From positions 1 to 5,094 of the forward strand of contig MVQY01000177.1 of assembly GCA_002067325.1 (NCBI GenBank): a stretch of 5,094 nucleotides of DNA, read 5' to 3'. The notes below the pieces were generated by a model, which saw only the letters and a list, made by a program, of their open reading frames with translations, was not told the origin of the DNA and did not search any database. The position numbers and the translations under genes are program-made. Below are positions 5,088 to 5,094 of this stretch, one piece after another. The DNA comes from Methanobacterium sp. PtaU1.Bin097. Lineage in GTDB: Archaea > Methanobacteriota > Methanobacteria > Methanobacteriales > Methanobacteriaceae. Every line of letters starts with the position of its first letter. Positions within the stretch are counted from its first letter, which is position 1.

Positions 5088-5094
5088 TTAGATC

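Overview
The window looks like the chromosome of a methanogenic archaeon of the Methanobacteriales, most likely a mesophilic Methanobacterium-type organism. Three things point there: a 2-phosphoglycerate kinase of the cyclic 2,3-diphosphoglycerate pathway, two small proteins that resemble archaeal DUF749 and DUF2096 families, and archaeal expression signals (AT-rich TATA-like boxes, GAGGTG-type ribosome binding sites, oligo-T terminators). I see no insertion sequence, phage gene, CRISPR array, tRNA or rRNA, and base composition does not shift strongly between genes.

Layout. Positions 1-74 hold the 3' end of an unidentified gene, followed by a T-rich terminator and a promoter. Five plus-strand genes follow: a DUF749-like protein (238-504) overlapping by ATGA a DUF2096-like protein (501-1037), a calcineurin-like metallophosphoesterase (1104-1772), 2-phosphoglycerate kinase started at GTG (1882-2781), and a two-CBS-domain protein (2903-3295). 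Two minus-strand genes run towards them: a REC-first HisKA_2-type sensor kinase (3486-4637, or 4646 with the longer start) and, transcribed before it, a stand-alone Rcp1-like response regulator (4647-5087).

How the genes relate. The overlapping DUF pair is almost certainly co-translated. The phosphoglycerate kinase makes 2,3-diphosphoglycerate, the precursor of the cyclic solute typical of Methanobacteriales; it and the phosphoesterase seem to have separate transcription signals. The CBS protein is a likely adenine-nucleotide sensor. The minus-strand pair is a cytoplasmic phosphorelay module with two receiver domains and no DNA-binding output in view.

The most unusual structure is not a gene. 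The 190-bp convergent gap between the CBS gene and the kinase is almost filled by about seven degenerate units averaging 29 bp, each a GC-rich near-palindromic core (ACACCCaGGGCTTTAAA-like) next to a T5-T6 tract. The last unit forms the C-terminus and stop codon of the kinase. On the plus strand it reads as a stack of six oligo-T terminator-like tracts. A second small surprise is a perfect 12-bp direct repeat upstream of the CBS gene.
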